A stretch of 64,000 bases of DNA from Symbiodinium natans (GCA_905221605.1 CAJNDS010001391.1:384501-448500), one strand, 5' to 3'; positions 1 through 13,052 are shown, numbered from the stretch's first letter. A program made the numbers and translations. The notes: a model not told the origin generated them from the letters alone.

Positions 1-663
1 TGTGTCCTTTGTGTCCTTTGTGTCTTTGCTTCTCAAACCTTTCGCTTGGGCATCTGCCTCCGGAGGGGTCGGAGTCGGGACACCTCCTTGTGCCTCGCCA
101 TGCACCTGTTGCCACTCCTGCTGGTCCTGGAAAGGCAGGCGGAGCAGATTGGCGACACCTTGCCGCTCGTAGTCCTTCAAGTTGCTCCTGAGACCAGTAA
201 TCTGCTTCATGCTGGGAATGGGCAGGCGCACAAAGCGCGTGAGCAGGCGCACACCAAAGCTGTGGGAGGCGATGGAGGCATGCATGCTGAGCCACACTGC
301 CAGCAGCAAGTAGATGAAGGCACAGGCATTGGACAAGAGGAACAGTGACAGCAAGAATGGGGGAGCTGAAGCCTGCACCCGGCCCTCGCAAAAGAGCACG
401 ATGCAAAACTCCAAGAACAAGGCACCCACGAGATGGTAAACATCCATGCGGTCCACCGTCAGCTCCACTAAGTCACGCACATCCTCACGAAAGAGCTCGA
501 AGCGCTTGACCTGCATCTCCAACCGGAGTGACTCACGCTCGATCCTCTGATCTTGGTCAAACTTGAAGTTCTCGCGGTTGTATGTAAAGAGCTCCTTGGC
601 CCCTAGGCCCGCCGCCATTAGCAGCTCCATGGCGAGCAGTGTCTGCGGCAACGATGCCGTGCT
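1..663 (-). CDS. multi-pass membrane protein, 3' part, runs off window edge
   Basis: One frame is open without a stop from 663 down to 1, about 221 codons, with the strong G/C third-base bias seen in the other exons. It begins after a TTGCAG acceptor (669-664). The protein starts with a helix and a charged stretch (NRENFKFDQDQRIERE, then REDVRDLVELTVDRMDVYHL). Two adjacent hydrophobic segments follow (LVGALFLEFCIVLFC and FLLSLFLLSNACAFIYLLLA), then a basic region and a hydrophilic Gln/Thr/Pro/Lys-rich tail. The layout of cytoplasmic coil, paired membrane helices and tail resembles conserved dinoflagellate membrane proteins of unknown function; I cannot name a family. The C-terminus lies outside the window. 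Confidence 0.75.
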
Positions 664-784
664 CTGCAACTACACGACCCGCCCGCTGCGATGTGGTGTC
701 ATGAGGGGTGGTGGGGATTTGGGCTGATTTGGGGGGCTTGCATGGTCAACTGACGCCTCCTGCGGGCGTGTGGGGCTTGCAAGG

Positions 785-809
785 GGGGCGGGGGGGGGGG
801 GGGGGGGGG
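785..809. repeat. poly-G tract
   Basis: About 20 consecutive G on the plus strand, interrupted once near the start. Similar homopolymers recur at about 14567-14584, 20537-20547 and, as C, at about 24586-24598 and 50545-50567. They lie in introns or intergenic DNA. Confidence 0.9.
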
Positions 810-828
810 TTGTTTAGATCGGGTCCTT

Positions 829-1010
829 GAGCCATAGACAGCATGGACAGCTTCACCAGGCAATTGCAGCCGCACGCAGCGGCCGCCAAGGCAACAGCCG
901 AGGTCACAGTGCAGGGCAATCGAGAACATGCCCCCCAACGACCGTGGGAACACTCGGAGCTCGCCTGGCCAGCGGCAGCGGCAACGCAGGCGAGGCCACC
1001 CCGAGGACGA
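829..1010 (-). CDS. possible upstream exon of the membrane protein at 1-663
   Basis: The minus frame is open and G/C-rich at third positions. It includes a hydrophobic Ala/Cys-rich run (TSAVALAAAACGCNCLVKLS) followed by MLSMAQ and a GA dinucleotide that could be a donor. It lies about 170 bases upstream of the first certain exon, with a G-homopolymer (785-809) in between. Neither boundary is certain, and a second minus frame is also open here. Confidence 0.3.
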
Positions 1011-1099
1011 AGGCCTTGCCAACAGAGCACCGACAAGAGCGACAAGATCTTGCCACTCACAAGACACCCAATTCCCAAACCTCAAAAGAAAGAAAAGCC

Positions 1100-3307
1100 C
1101 TAGATCCTAAATCTGATAGCCGGACTCGCCTGACATTTGGCACATGCGTCCTCAAGCTCAGAGGTTCAGGCTCAGCAGCACAACTGGGGCTTGATGTGTG
1201 CAGAACTTCGACCCCAAAGCTTTCGGAGTCGAGCGCTGGGGCTGCAAGCCCAAACAGAAGGCATGGCCTCTGCCCGAAAAAATCTGGGCAGCAATCGCTG
1301 GATAAGTCCCGGACATTAGTTGACCCTAAAAGGCATCATCAATCCAAGCCCGACATAAGCTGCTTAGGCTAGGCCAGCTAGGCCCTTCCAATGCCTCCGG
1401 CAGGAATGCCATGGCTGCCGCACCGAGAATTTCCTCGCAGCCTGTTTGCTTAACCTCCCCGAGCTGGTGGGAGACTCTTGTGATGCCTGGCAAATTCATT
1501 CAAGCATTTTTTCAGAGAGACCATAAGTAAATTCTAAGCCTCGCCAACACGTGTCTGCATGAGTGTTGCCTTTGCTGCCTGCCTGTCGGACATCTGATGA
1601 CATCTGATATCGTGCCCCAAACGAGCCAAAACTGGACCCGGCACAGTTCCTGCTCAAGCATACCACACTCAGTCACGCTGCACCCTTCAGCTTTCATGAC
1701 TCACACGGCCCAGACTCATCCCAGAGCTGCAACCCAAAATCTACACGAAGAAGTTCAGGAGTCGGCCTACCCAACGAAAGCCCAAACCCAAAGCTTAGGG
1801 CCTTAGGGATCTCTTGTTCCTGAGACGCGCTGCAGGGGTGAGACGAGCAGCTGCGGCTTCTTCGAAGCTGGAGCTGCAAACCGTGGAGATCCATGACCAT
1901 TCAGGCGTCCTTGTCCGCTGATGTCCCGAGCCACCATCCCCATCTCAACAACTGCAACCCCACCCTACGCGTAACATGTAGGGAAGTATACGCGTGAACC
2001 TTAGACTCAAAGACATACTTGTGCCGGCACCCTCAACCTCGACGTCGCTCCTCAGACGGCAGCTTCCTCCTGCGCCTCTGCAACCTCGCGAATGTGGAAG
2101 TCTGCCAGCTTGTGCTTGCCTGGGCAATGAGGGTTTAGGGCTGAAGGTTCGAGCTTTGAGGCCCTTACAACCGGCGTGGTTCTTCGGGAATGCTGTGCCA
2201 AGTAGCATGGCAGAAGCGCGCATGCTTAGGGTTCAGGGGGGTGCCCGTGGAGCCAGGAGCATCCAGCCCGGCCACGGGGTCTATAGCAGCCAGGCAACAA
2301 TGGAAGTACAGTATCGGGGCATCCACCAGCCGTGCCTCTTGCAGGTGTCCACCTTGGCCGGGGGTCTTGGCGATTGATGAGCTTGGGGGTCGGAGGTTTG
2401 GGGTCTGTTTTGTATTGTGAAGGGCCACGTTTTTGGATTCGACAAGGAGCGCATAAGCCTGCCGGTTGTGGAGCAGTTCTTTACTTCGACGTTGGAACCT
2501 GATACCGACAGTTTAGGGCTGAGAGGGTTGCTTTAGGGCTGTTCTTTTTTTGTGCCAAGCACTGACGAGCTGCAAGGCGAGCAACAGCAGCAGCAACAGC
2601 AATGCATCAAGAAGTCGCGGTGCGGCTCCAAATGAATCTTGAAGGCCTGGCGTATACCTCGGGAACATCGGACAGTGGCAGCTATAGGGCCCAGATGGGC
2701 CCAGTTTATAGGGGCTGACCCAAACTTGCTTGTCCGATCCAGCAGTATGCGCAAAGGACAGGGCTGACGATGGCCTGATGGAATGCCGAGGCGCGATATC
2801 TGCCGTAGAAGTTCAGGCAGGGCCAACACCAGGGGCAAAGGATGTAGGCAGCCAGGACCTCGTTGGGGGCTTCGGCTTTTGTCAGCTTGACTTTCTGGAC
2901 GCAGTGCCTCGGAGGCCTTTGGAGTTTCAGGGCTTCTCAAGCCTTGTGGCGGCGGCTCTTCAAGAGGACTCCCTGAGCCCCAAGAGAGCTCGCCGAGGGC
3001 TCACCCACATGCTTTCAGAAAGTGGTGCGTGCACAATACATACAGACAGACATGCATACCTACGGTCATCCATTCATTCATTAATTCATTTCTTTCTTTC
3101 ACCTAATTTCATCTCATTTCAGTTTAGTCCATGTCATGTCATTTCATTTCTATTGCCGTTTCATTCCATTTCATTCCATTTCATTCTTTCATTCCATTCC
3201 ACCGGTTTCATTCATCTCATTCTTCATTCTTCATTCTTCATTTTTCATATTTCATTTTTCATTGTCCACTGCTCATTTTTCATTTCTCATTTCATTCATT
3301 CATACGT

Positions 3308-3338
<31 letters not shown>

Positions 3339-3452
3339 GACACACACAGACACACACAGACACACACAGACACACACAGAGACACACACACACACAGACA
3401 CACACAGAGACACACACACACACACACACACAGACACACACAGACACACACA

Positions 3453-3509
<57 letters not shown>

Positions 3510-6500
3510 GCATACACACGCATACACACACAAACATACATCAGCCCAGACATATGTATGTATGTAGGTAGGTACGTATACATATACATGTACATATACA
3601 TATAATATACAGATACACATACAGATACATACGCATACACATATGCATGATGTGTCTTAACTGTGTCTGTGTGAATGCATGCATGCACGTAGCATGTACT
3701 TGTTTCTGTACGTGTACATACACGTCTACATATACAGATGCACATACACATGTGGAGGCAAATGCACATACATAGCCAGATACCTATACACGTGCAAGTG
3801 TATATATATATATACACATTTCTTTTTCTCTATTCATGTAATTATTTATTTCTTTATTTACATTTATAAGCTGAAAGCTGCCAAGCTCCCAGGCAGGCCT
3901 TCCAGTAGGTCTGCCACTCCGGCACGCCCAAAGTGTGCCAGGTGTCCGCCTCCGAAGCTGTCCCGCACGCTAAGCCCAAAAGACCCTTTCGTTGTATTCC
4001 AGTGCCCACGACTCGAATCACCGATTTTTGTTTTTGCATCTGGGCTGTCTACCTAAGCTCCCGGTCTCAGTCGAAAGAGAGCATGAGTGATTCATACAGA
4101 TCTTGGTCTTGGATGCTCTTGCTAAAGTAGCCAGTCAGCTAAGTTAATCTGGCTCCAAGTATGCGCAAGCGTCTAGACACATGCTTTTGGTTTCGCCACC
4201 TGCCGGCAAAGCGGGCACAGAAGGTAGGCCAGACATAGGTCCTGCCGGGGTCCACTCGAAATTCCGCGTGTTGGAAAAAGCCACTGCCATTCGGCCAGGC
4301 ACCACTCGGCTATAAGATTGCTGAGGCGTAAGCTTTTGGGGTTTGAGGAATGAGGGTTGGCGGATGACAACCCAGACACAATCCGGCGTGGGCTTCAGAA
4401 ACGAAGCAGTGCCACAAAGTCAATGCCAAACTGCATCAGCCTTCGCAAGAACCTGAAAGTATCATTGTGGACATGAACAAAACTGAGAGGCACATTCAAG
4501 GAGAAGACTTACTATTGCAAGTTGACTGCAGCGATTTTGTCGCAGTCCGGATCTTCACAGGGCGAGCAAGCGCCATCCACGCCCTGCCAGAGAAACGAAG
4601 CTAAAGAAGTCACATCCACTGTTTAAACGGGTGCCTGTGCGAGGCAGGCGTCAAGATAACGATTTTGTGAATGCTTCCAGCAGCCTATGGTCGATCCTTG
4701 ACAGCGTCTTGCCACCCGCCCAGCTAACTGATCTTAGAATTCGGTAGGCTGTTTTTGCCACGCGCCTAGCCACGGCACGGCGGTGCCAGCTTCGGAAGAA
4801 ACAAAAAAAACCATACACAACCTGGAAACATGTTTCACGCGTCTTGAAAGGGTTTTGCAGGCTTCCCTCGGTCCTGGGCTTGAGAATCTACGGCAGGCGT
4901 CACCCAGTACCCAAACAAGTCAAGCAGCAGCAAAGGACGAGGGAACGAAGCACCAAGGAACCGCAGGGACCGCTCAGTTTCTAGACGAAAGACACCCCCA
5001 AACCTACAAGTGCAAACGCACCTTAAACCACTCTGGGCACCTGCCTCGCTTTGTCTGCGCACGTCGACTTGAAATGGGCTACATGTGTTTGCGGCATCCT
5101 TCATTTGTTACAGATTCTACTTCCCCTTCCGTTCCTTCCGAACTTCTGTTCCTAACTGAGCTCACGTATTCCTAACCACGGCACAGGTGCTTCTCGTACG
5201 AAAATAGCGAGAGGATGCACGTCGCATGCAGACGGGAACGAATCAGAAATCATGCTACTGGTCCAGATGACACACCACGCCTCACGTCCAATCAAAACAT
5301 GCGCAGGTTCAGGATTCAGGACGCTGCCATCAACCACGAGCGTCGACGGGAATGCACCCGTGGCCTTCACCAGTTTCTGGTGGCGACTACGGAAATCAGC
5401 CGCATCATGCCCCAGCACAAAAGTCGGAAGATGCTCTGGCAGCACTGAGCTTCAAACCCGGAACTTTGCAGGGTTATCCGTCTTGACCCGAAGGCAATAT
5501 GAACGCCGGATCACATAGCGCTGCTGCATACGGTGTCTATTCGGCACCAACTCGAAAGCCCAGGGCGCAGATGTGCTGAAGTCTTTGTTGGTGCTACGCC
5601 AACACATGTACGCACATTGGGGCTTGGGGTGTCTGACGCAGGCGGAGTTGCTACTTTCAGTGTGAGAGCAGCAAAGGTTTGCACAATAACGGCCGCCCTC
5701 CATCCATAATACTTCGCTAACTTTGCCACGGGCGCTCATCCTATTCCACGAAATGGACACCCAATTTCGGCCAAGGTCGCAAACAGGCAGGGCCCACCTG
5801 CTTCTGACTGTTCGGCCTACTACGCCGTTTCGAGGCACCTGTCCACGGCAGCTTCGATCGAAGTTTTTCAGCCATGAGCATCGACCTACAACACTGCAGG
5901 TGCCAGGCATGCATGCAGGTTCTGTGTGCTGGTGACGCAAGTGGCCCTGATATCAGATGCAGCGCCCACGGCTTACCTCATGACACTGTCATAAAAAGTA
6001 GATTCCGGTCAAGCATCGTTCACGGCCATTTGGGCTTACGATTCACTGGCAACGGGCCTATAGCCCATAGAACAGCGCTACTCTCACGCAGGCTAAGTCT
6101 TAAAACGAGACCGCCTGTGGCCGCTAAGTCATGGCACGACTGTGGCCTCCTGACATCGTCTGTGGCGTCGGTGCTCTTCGGCGGTCGAGGCCCTCAGCGC
6201 TGCTCGGAGAGTCAGAAGCACTTAAGCCGTTCCCTTAGCCCTGAGGTTGTCACAAGTCTTCCCCATTCTCACGCAAGTACAAGGCTCGTACAATGCTAGT
6301 ACAAGGCTAGTACAAGGCTACGGAGAGTTTCGTAGCGCATGCTGTGGACAACAGAGAGCGCCCACACGCTAGGCAGGCACACAGTGAGTGCTTGTCATGC
6401 TGTCCTCAGCTAGGGTTACTGTTTGGAGTTTAGGCTCACCACCATCATAAGTGACGAGATCAAGCTGCGCCATGTCAGCCCGTCAGTTGCAGGCAACGTC

Positions 6501-7947
6501 GAGCCAACTCGTCACAGCCCCAAGTGTACACAAGACCCACGACTCAATCCAAGAAGCTAGACTCCTAGACAACATCGCAGCACAGCCGGAACTGACTCAG
6601 AATAAGGCAGAAAGTAGAGTGAAAGCAGTCTCTCGCACATCTTTCAAGATGCAAGATCCCCAGAGGCTCAGGCTTGATTCGTCCCTGAAGCGCCTCGCGC
6701 TTGGGAGGGGAAACCTTTGCCATGACATTGCCTTACATTACATTGACTGTAGGCACAAGTAACAGTAGCAGTAACGCGAACACCTGCCCGCCCACCTGCC
6801 GGCAAAAAAAACACCAAAAAAAAAAAAAAAACATTGCAGCGCATATATCTCATCCATTACACTGCTTTCTCTCTCTCATTAGGTGACTTCTCTATCTCCA
6901 GTTCAGCTGTTTACTGAGGCTTTTCGTTTCAGCCCATCCCGTTTTGGGCTTCCGAGCTTTTGAGGGTTCGCGGCTGTTCAAGTATAAGAGCCTCTTAGGC
7001 TTACGGTTGTGGCACCTGACAATACCACATCCCACCATTTGGCCCTTGAAGACAGCCACGGAGCTGTGAATGCAGTGTGTGCTTTCACGCCAGTACCTTC
7101 ATGACATGTGCCCGTTCACACAATACGACCCTGGCAGGAATGCTTTTTCGGGTGGCGTTTAGCTCCACCTGCTCGACGCCTCTTTTCAAGAAGAAAGATG
7201 GATAAGCCTGTCTCTGTGCTTTCACAGCTTTTGTGGTGGCCACGTGCCGGCGCTTGCACACTCTTCAGCTTGTGACCCCCAATCCTGCTGCCGGACTCGG
7301 TGTTGTTTCTTGCTTTACAGCGCGTACTCCAGCAAGACAATGCACAATGCACGGCCCACGAAAAGATTTTAAAATGATCCAAACTGACGTCATGAGGGGA
7401 CGCATCGATACGTGCTACAAGCCAATCATGCCTGCCAGTTGTATTCCGCCCCCCCCCCCCCGTCTAGTTGAGGTCCAGCGAAAGACACTCCTTCGCAGTT
7501 GTTGGACAGATATTTGCTGTTGGTGCAGATGTTTTGCCGTTGTCATCTGTCAGAGCCTGCACGACATAAACCTTGTCTAACAAGACAACTCCAAAAGGAA
7601 GAAGGCCCCGTGACTCGAGATGGTCGTGTCCGCATGTGCCCGTGCGAGACCCTCTGCAAGAGCGCCTGCTGGTGGTGGAGCCAACAACTTGGCAGCCTCT
7701 GCAGCGCTGCCAGCTTAAGGGCTGTTTTTGAAGGGAGCACTCGGAGAGGCATGGTTCACAACGAAACTCTGAGTGAGTTGAGAAAGTTGTCACAAGCACG
7801 TGGCAGGGAAGAGTAACGAAACACTAACGAAACACATCGAAATACTCAGCAAATCAGGTGGCCACCGCGCGGCCTCTAGAATGCCCAAAGCTGGCCTTGG
7901 GGGCCCACCACCACCACGACCAACACCACCACCACCACCACCACCAC
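1100..7947. other. long stretch without a firmly supported gene
   Basis: Apart from the simple repeats at 3.06-3.85 kb, I see no exon here that combines splice sites, codon bias and a recognisable product. Weak candidates, all minus: 2230-2400 (an open, G/C3-rich frame with HLQEARLVDAPILY, distantly TPR-like, but the plus strand is equally open), a 162-codon open frame at 5452-5940, and a G/C3-rich frame at about 7600-7710. At 6280-6320 'acaaggct(c/a)gta' is repeated three times. None is strong enough to annotate. Confidence 0.5.
3065..3850. repeat. microsatellite block: TTTCATTC-type, CA/CAGA and TACA repeats
   Basis: Three neighbouring low-complexity zones: a (TTTCATTC)-like pyrimidine tract (3065-3300), a long CA tract with regular CAGA interruptions (about 3325-3510), and TACA/TATG-type repeats (3530-3840). 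They make long artificial open frames (poly-HisThr, CysVal) in several frames. Confidence 0.9.
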
Positions 7948-7950
7948 TAG
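7918..7950. repeat. ACC/GGT trinucleotide repeat at an exon end
   Basis: About ten ACC triplets on plus, read as GTG/GGT on minus. The repeat lies directly at the 3' end of the minus exon 7948-8014 and may form its donor or extend its coding sequence as a Val run. Confidence 0.8.
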
Positions 7951-10154
7951 CACTGCCCCGACTGACTGCCACGCCTTCTCCTTGCTGTTGGCCTTCTGCT
8001 CGGCGATCATCAGCCTGGGCTCATGATGTTGCGGTACGGATTCACAGTGCTGCGCTGGGCTGCCTCGTGGCGCTTGGGTTGTTGTCTTCGAGGGCATTTC
8101 GGGTTCAGGGTAGCGACCTTGCAAAGGCGAAGCCTGCTTGCAGATACTTGGCCCGATGCTCCCAAGAAGTCATGCCCTTGGACTCCAACCACCGGCCTCC
8201 ACAAGCCAATCGCGTGCGAGGAACAGAGCTGCTGCAAGTATCTCACGCCTGTGCACCCTTTTTGGGCCACTGTCCCAAGAGGTGAATCTTCCTGATTGTG
8301 GCATTACTATTACAATATCCCAGAGAATAGGATGACGACCCAAAGACCCCGTCATGTTGTCCAAAAGGTGAAGAGAACAATCGTAATAATATTACACGGG
8401 ACTTCACAGACGCGCGAATATTATTAATAGTGTGAACGAAGCATAACCAGCATTAATATGATGCCCCCGGGCAAATAGTATTCTCTCAATATCAGCCCGG
8501 ATTTCCAGAGAAGAGAGTACGAACGGAATTAAGTTAACGCATTTGTAAACGAAATACTGAGTGCACAAAATGCATTAACTTAATGAACGAAACGTGCCCC
8601 GTTCGCACAACTCATGCATGCGCCTTGAAAGCTCTTTGGCAGGTCCCCGACGTCGTAGGTGAGGCGGGCCTGGCGCACTGGCGCACAGCCGAAATCTTGA
8701 CACGTGCAGGGGCTGTGCGTGCGGATGACTGCTGTATTCAGCATTCTTCGCCTCGCAGTCTTGATCCCACACACATGCGGGGGTTGGCAGCAACGAGCGC
8801 AAAACAAGTCCTGAAGCCCAAGAAGAGCCAGCAGCGCCTTGCCGACCATGCACACGCCTAAGCTGGTTCTGCAAAACCATGGCCCAAAATGGTCCATAGC
8901 AGTTCTCGGCGAATTGCTCGGCTGCAAATCGCAGGACATCGGTCAGCTTCTGGTTGCAGCACAGCAGCAGCTGTAGATGCACCCGAGCCCCAGCACTGCG
9001 AGCGCAACGAGGATGTAGATGGAAAACTGCGTGTACCTTATGGGCACATTTGGGCCAAGGACAAGCAAGAAGCCCGAACTTCAATCCACACACGCTGTCT
9101 CCTGGCAAACTAGACGCTGCTGCACATCAACGCATGTTGGGGCAGTCCCCTGCAGCGTCCCGTCGCCTGCATTCATGACTTGCACGGCATACAGATACAG
9201 TATGGTCAAAAGGGGAGCTTGCCGGAGGACTTTACGTCCGAACAGGGCACGAGAGTGTTCTGAGAGAGAGCTGACTCTTCCAGCTGTTGCTGTCGGATGT
9301 TCTGCGCCTTGGCAGACAAACTCGGAGTCACCGCCCACGAAGCCTCTGACATCGTCTTACAAGGAGTGTCAGGGCAGGAAACATTGAGTGTGTTGAGTGC
9401 CTGGAAAGGAAAAAACATGGCTGGGTAACAACCTTTTTGTGGTTGGAGCAGGGCCTGCATGAGGGGATGACATGGGGTAACTGCTGGCTTGAGTCGCTTT
9501 CTTGCTTTACAGTAGACCTTCCAGAAAGTTGGAACATGGTTTCAGCATGATTAGAGCTGGGATTCCCTTGAGCATACCGCAACAGGGGACAACTGCTCCA
9601 ATTTCTTATTTTTTGGAATTTACTGCTTTCTTTCTACACCTCAGACTGCCACGGAAGAGCCCCACACCCGGACACCGACATGCACCAACTGTTGAACCTC
9701 CAGCCTTGGCCCTCCAAACCCAACCCTGCACAAACCCTAGGGTTTACGGCTTAGGGTTTCGGGTTTAGGGTTTAGGGTTAGCCGCCAAAGTCCCCTGGCC
9801 GAGCCTGGTGCGCAGCTGGCCTTGCAAGTGGCACCTTCCTGGCAAAAGCTGAGCACGGCAGGATTGTGGCGCGTTGGTGCGCTGTGGGGGATTTTGGGGC
9901 ACATGCAAGGGAACCCTCTGCTACCGCGAAACTCGTACATCAAGCTTCCATGTTGGCTGCACGCACACCCTAATTCTTCGCGCCCCCAAAAACCCTCAAA
10001 TCCCTCCAATCCCCTTTTTCCCCAAACCCCACCGCCGGATTGAAGCGGGACGGGCACCTTGAGACCGACCACCGGTGCGCCTGCACAATCGTGCTGGATG
10101 CCAGCACCTTGAGGCACGCGACGGCACGTTGCAACGCGGGTTGGTATAATTTGG
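7948..10154 (-). CDS. unidentified membrane protein, scattered exons
   Basis: Several minus exons share strong codon bias and plausible splice sites. 10058-10154: CTTCAG acceptor, CTCAAG|GTGCCC donor, helix LYQPALQRAVACLKVLASS. About 9150-9300: open frame with QAPLLTILYLYAVQV. 8951-9036: AAG acceptor, a clear membrane helix YTQFSIYILVALAVLGLGCI followed by a Cys cluster. 8624-8669: CGCCAG acceptor, ARLTYDVGDLPKSFQ, GC donor. 7948-8014: CCCAG acceptor, LMIAEQKANSKEKAWQSVGA, GT donor. The exon chain is incomplete and phases are not resolved throughout, so this could be more than one gene. I do not recognise the family. The two best exons, 8951-9036 and 8624-8669, I hold at about 0.6. Confidence 0.45.
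8527..8585. repeat. inverted repeat (stem-loop) in low-GC island
   Basis: GAATTAAGTTAACGCATTTG (8526-8545) is nearly complementary to the segment ending at 8585 (AATGCATTAACTTAATG), about 19 of 21 positions, with a loop of about 18 bases. It lies in a low-GC patch (8290-8585) that also has several ATTAAT/TATTAATA motifs. This could be a miniature inverted-repeat element or its end. Confidence 0.6.
9740..9780 (+). repeat. degenerate TTTAGGG telomere-like repeat
   Basis: Six or so copies of TTTAGGG with variants (TTACGGC, TTTCGGG). Confidence 0.85.
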
Positions 10155-11882
10155 CTGAAGTTCCGAAGGTAAAGGATCAAGCAAAGAAGCCGAAGGTTTG
10201 TGGGAGACATCGGAGCTTCAAGTTCAGGCATAGCATGCGCTTCACGATTCGACGGCTAGGCAGGCTGGCTTTGTCAAAACTTCGGGTGCGCTCTGCAATT
10301 GTTTTTTGCGCAGGCATGCTGCAGATATCTGTTCTGCGCTGATCTGGGGTGGGATATCGTGTCATGCTCTACCGCGCGAGGTGGTGGATGGAACGAAACA
10401 TATCACGTTCCTGGCTACCTGCAGCTGCGCTGCCTACATCCAGCCCACCAGTGCAGGAGCTGGGCACCACCTTGACACGATCAGGGGCCGTTAACAAGCA
10501 TCGAGTTTTAGACCAGGAAATCTTCCGGGGTGTTGTGGAATAGCTTCAGGTCCGTAGGGCTTGGGATGGTTGACATGGATCAGCCTGCAGCCAAGGGGCC
10601 AGGTTGTGGCCTATCAGCCTCCCCTCACTCGGCACATCCCAGGTGTGGGCGAGCTGCCAGCCTGTAAGCCAGACAAGCCACGCCGAAACAGCCATCGCCC
10701 ACTCCGGAAGAAGCAAAAAGGGATGTCGCACAAAAGCTACGGCACACTATACTCTATGCTCAGCTTGATGTGCACAAGGTTCACCTTGGTCATCGTGGGT
10801 TCATACCACCAAACACAGCCAATCTCTTCTTGGAACCACAATCGAAATACTGGCGGCCGGCCTTGGCCATCCCAAACCTCAAGATGTATGCGGAGAGCCC
10901 TGCAGCAGGACACCTTGCGCCAACAATCGGCATTGAGAGGCTTCCTTACATCTGTCTGCTTGCAAGCGCGCTCCTATAGGCACAAGACATTGGCCCGTTG
11001 GCAGCTTTCTGGAACAAGTCTCACTGGCACCCCCAGATTGCAAAACGTCCATCGTGAAGTGACACCACACGACCAGCGCACTCGCGCGCTCGTGCGTGTG
11101 CCCGCATGCGCACGAGTGCGCGCACACACACACGCACACGAATCTCAATCTCAACAGCTCTTCACCGGCAGCTCTCGTATCGACGCTTTCCTCTCCAGGC
11201 TTGCACAGCCTGCGCCCCTTTTGACCTTCGAAACTCTACTTGGCTCGACCCAACAGAGCCCAAACGCCTAGAACAAACTCGTTCAAGATGCCGCTCGAAT
11301 AAGGATGGGCTGCAAGTCATGCCCTGGCCTCCCCTATACCGGGCCTGGCTTTGCTGCAAGGACACGCAGCGCAGCGTGCGCGGCTCGGGGAGGGCCAGGG
11401 CCAGCCATGCCTTTGGTTGCCGGCCGAAGGGCTTCAAGTTTTGTTCAGGCGTTTCCAGGCTGAGGGAAGTTGCCTTCCATCAACAAAGAACCCTTTTGAG
11501 CCTGCAGCATCGTGACTGTAAGCCGGGCCCAGAGATGGCTGAAGCCCAGCCTACAGTGTGCCTTTGGCACTGACACACGCGCAAACACAGCAAGGCCACG
11601 TTGGACCCGCGAGATGTTCTTCCTTGGGCACCCTTGGGCTGTCTCAACCATTTCGGGAGATTCGAAGAAAAGCACGCGGCGAGTTGAACAGTTGGGCTCC
11701 GGTACAGGGCCTGGCTTCCATAGCTTGGCCCGGCTCCGGTGCTTAGCTCTTTGGTGTAGTTTGGTCCGCCGCATTCCGCCAGCTTGTAGCACTTGCACTC
11801 GTGTAAGACCATGACCAGCAGTCCGTGATATTTGTGTGGTCTTAGCCACTGTGCTCACTGCGCCACCTCTCCTCCAGGGCAG
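10155..11882. other. stretch without supported exons
   Basis: Open frames exist on both strands (for example 11162-11437 and 11445-11933 minus), but their third-base composition is mixed, no frame is preferred, and no family motif is visible. A short CG/CA-rich alternating tract lies at 11080-11140. Confidence 0.5.
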
Positions 11883-13052
11883 GACCATGTTCAAGCACGC
11901 GCGACGAGACAACACCTTGTCCAACAAACGCAACTATGTCGCTGCGTCCTCGTTCAACATGTGGGCGTCGAACTCTTCACTCCAGTGCGAGCGCGGGGGG
12001 TTGCTTGCGGCAGTGTGGCCTCGGGCTACATCACATGATAAAACATCCCAAAATCAAGCCTTGTGACAAGTGGAATCAAGATGCCGTTGTTAGCCACACT
12101 GACTGGCTGCGAGCATTTGCCAAACGACGATGAGTATGTGCATGCCTTTTCCTAAACGTATGGCTGGATCCATAAGTGGGCTACTGCTAGTCACATAAAG
12201 GAAATACGCAACTGCTAGTCGCCTGTACTCATGCCGGCGGCATTTTAAAAACAACACCTTGCACCCGCCCCTCGCCCACCAGTACATTTATTTCCAAGCC
12301 ACGCAAAGATGGACCTGATACAAGCAATTAGGCCTCATTCCCTAGCGGCCCTAGCTGAAGCATGAAGACACAATGGACCACACACACACACACAGACGAA
12401 GAGACACAAGACGAGAGACACGAGAGAGACACGAGAGAGACACGAGAGACACGAGAGAGACACAAGAGACACAAGAGACACAGAGTCACACAGACAGAGA
12501 CAGAGAGAGAGAGAGTGACGAACAGACAGAGGGAGCCCCCGGAGTCTAGAGGGCCTCGTCAAGGAGGAGCGCCGTCGTCGATGGCAGGGTGGCTGGTTCG
12601 CCTTGGACTTTGTGGCATCTCTGAGTGTTGCTTGTTGCCCGCAGAGCTACATGTACAGCCATGTACAGCCTTTGGGCCATTTGCAAACTTTGAACAGGAA
12701 GACTCTCAGAAGACTCTTGCCGAGACCCGCTTGGGCATTGAGACTCTGGCCAAGCCACCCCTAGAGACTTGGCCGTAAATACCGTGTACCGCAGATCCTG
12801 AACTGTAGGAGCCCTGAACTTGAGACTTCAAAACTTGCAATGGAATCCCCCACAACCATTCCTTCTCTCGGTCCAGGAGCTCGCGGAGGGCCTCTCCTTC
12901 TTCCTCAGGCGGATCCTCCTGGCAAATGCTCCCGCGATTGTGTTGCCTAGCGCCTAGTCGAAAACGTTGCAAGGCCTGTGGCAAATTCCTGTGTCTACAG
13001 CAAGAGTACCCACATCTACAAGTACTCCCGGTTCATCCGGCCCGTGCCCTGA
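11883..13052 (+). CDS. unidentified plus-strand gene, C-terminal exons
   Basis: Three plus exons with high G/C third-base use. 11883-11960: acceptor GGCAG, FKHARRDNTLSNKRNYVAAS, then SFNM and GT donor. 12877-12935: acceptor GTCCAG, ELAEGLSFFLRRILLANAPA; a GA donor after 12935 fits phase 2. 13001-13052: acceptor GTCTACAG, KSTHIYKYSRFIRPVP then TGA. The last two join in frame. At least one exon is missing between the first and second; a candidate starts at the CCGCAG near 12640 with two copies of ACATGTACAGCC. The opposite strand of exon 2 also reads as an acidic open frame, but its codon bias is weaker. The family is not recognised. This is one of few plus-strand genes in the window. Confidence 0.5.
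12379..12515. repeat. (ACACGAGAG)n-like purine/CA microsatellite
   Basis: Mixed ACACA and GAGACACGAGA units form a long low-complexity block, probably inside an intron of the plus-strand gene. Confidence 0.9.

Noticed and set aside
815-840. Relict spliced-leader end (CTATGGCTCAAG on minus)
   Set aside because: It matches only the last ten or so bases of the dinoflagellate spliced leader and lies inside an open coding frame; too short to accept.
3131-3817. Long open frames encoding poly His-Thr or Cys-Val
   Set aside because: They are translations of the CA/CAGA microsatellite in several frames; no codon bias or splice signals.
12817-12921. Minus-strand acidic exon EDPPEEEGEALRELLDREKE
   Set aside because: The plus frame over the same bases has much stronger G/C third-base bias, a good acceptor and a downstream exon with stop.
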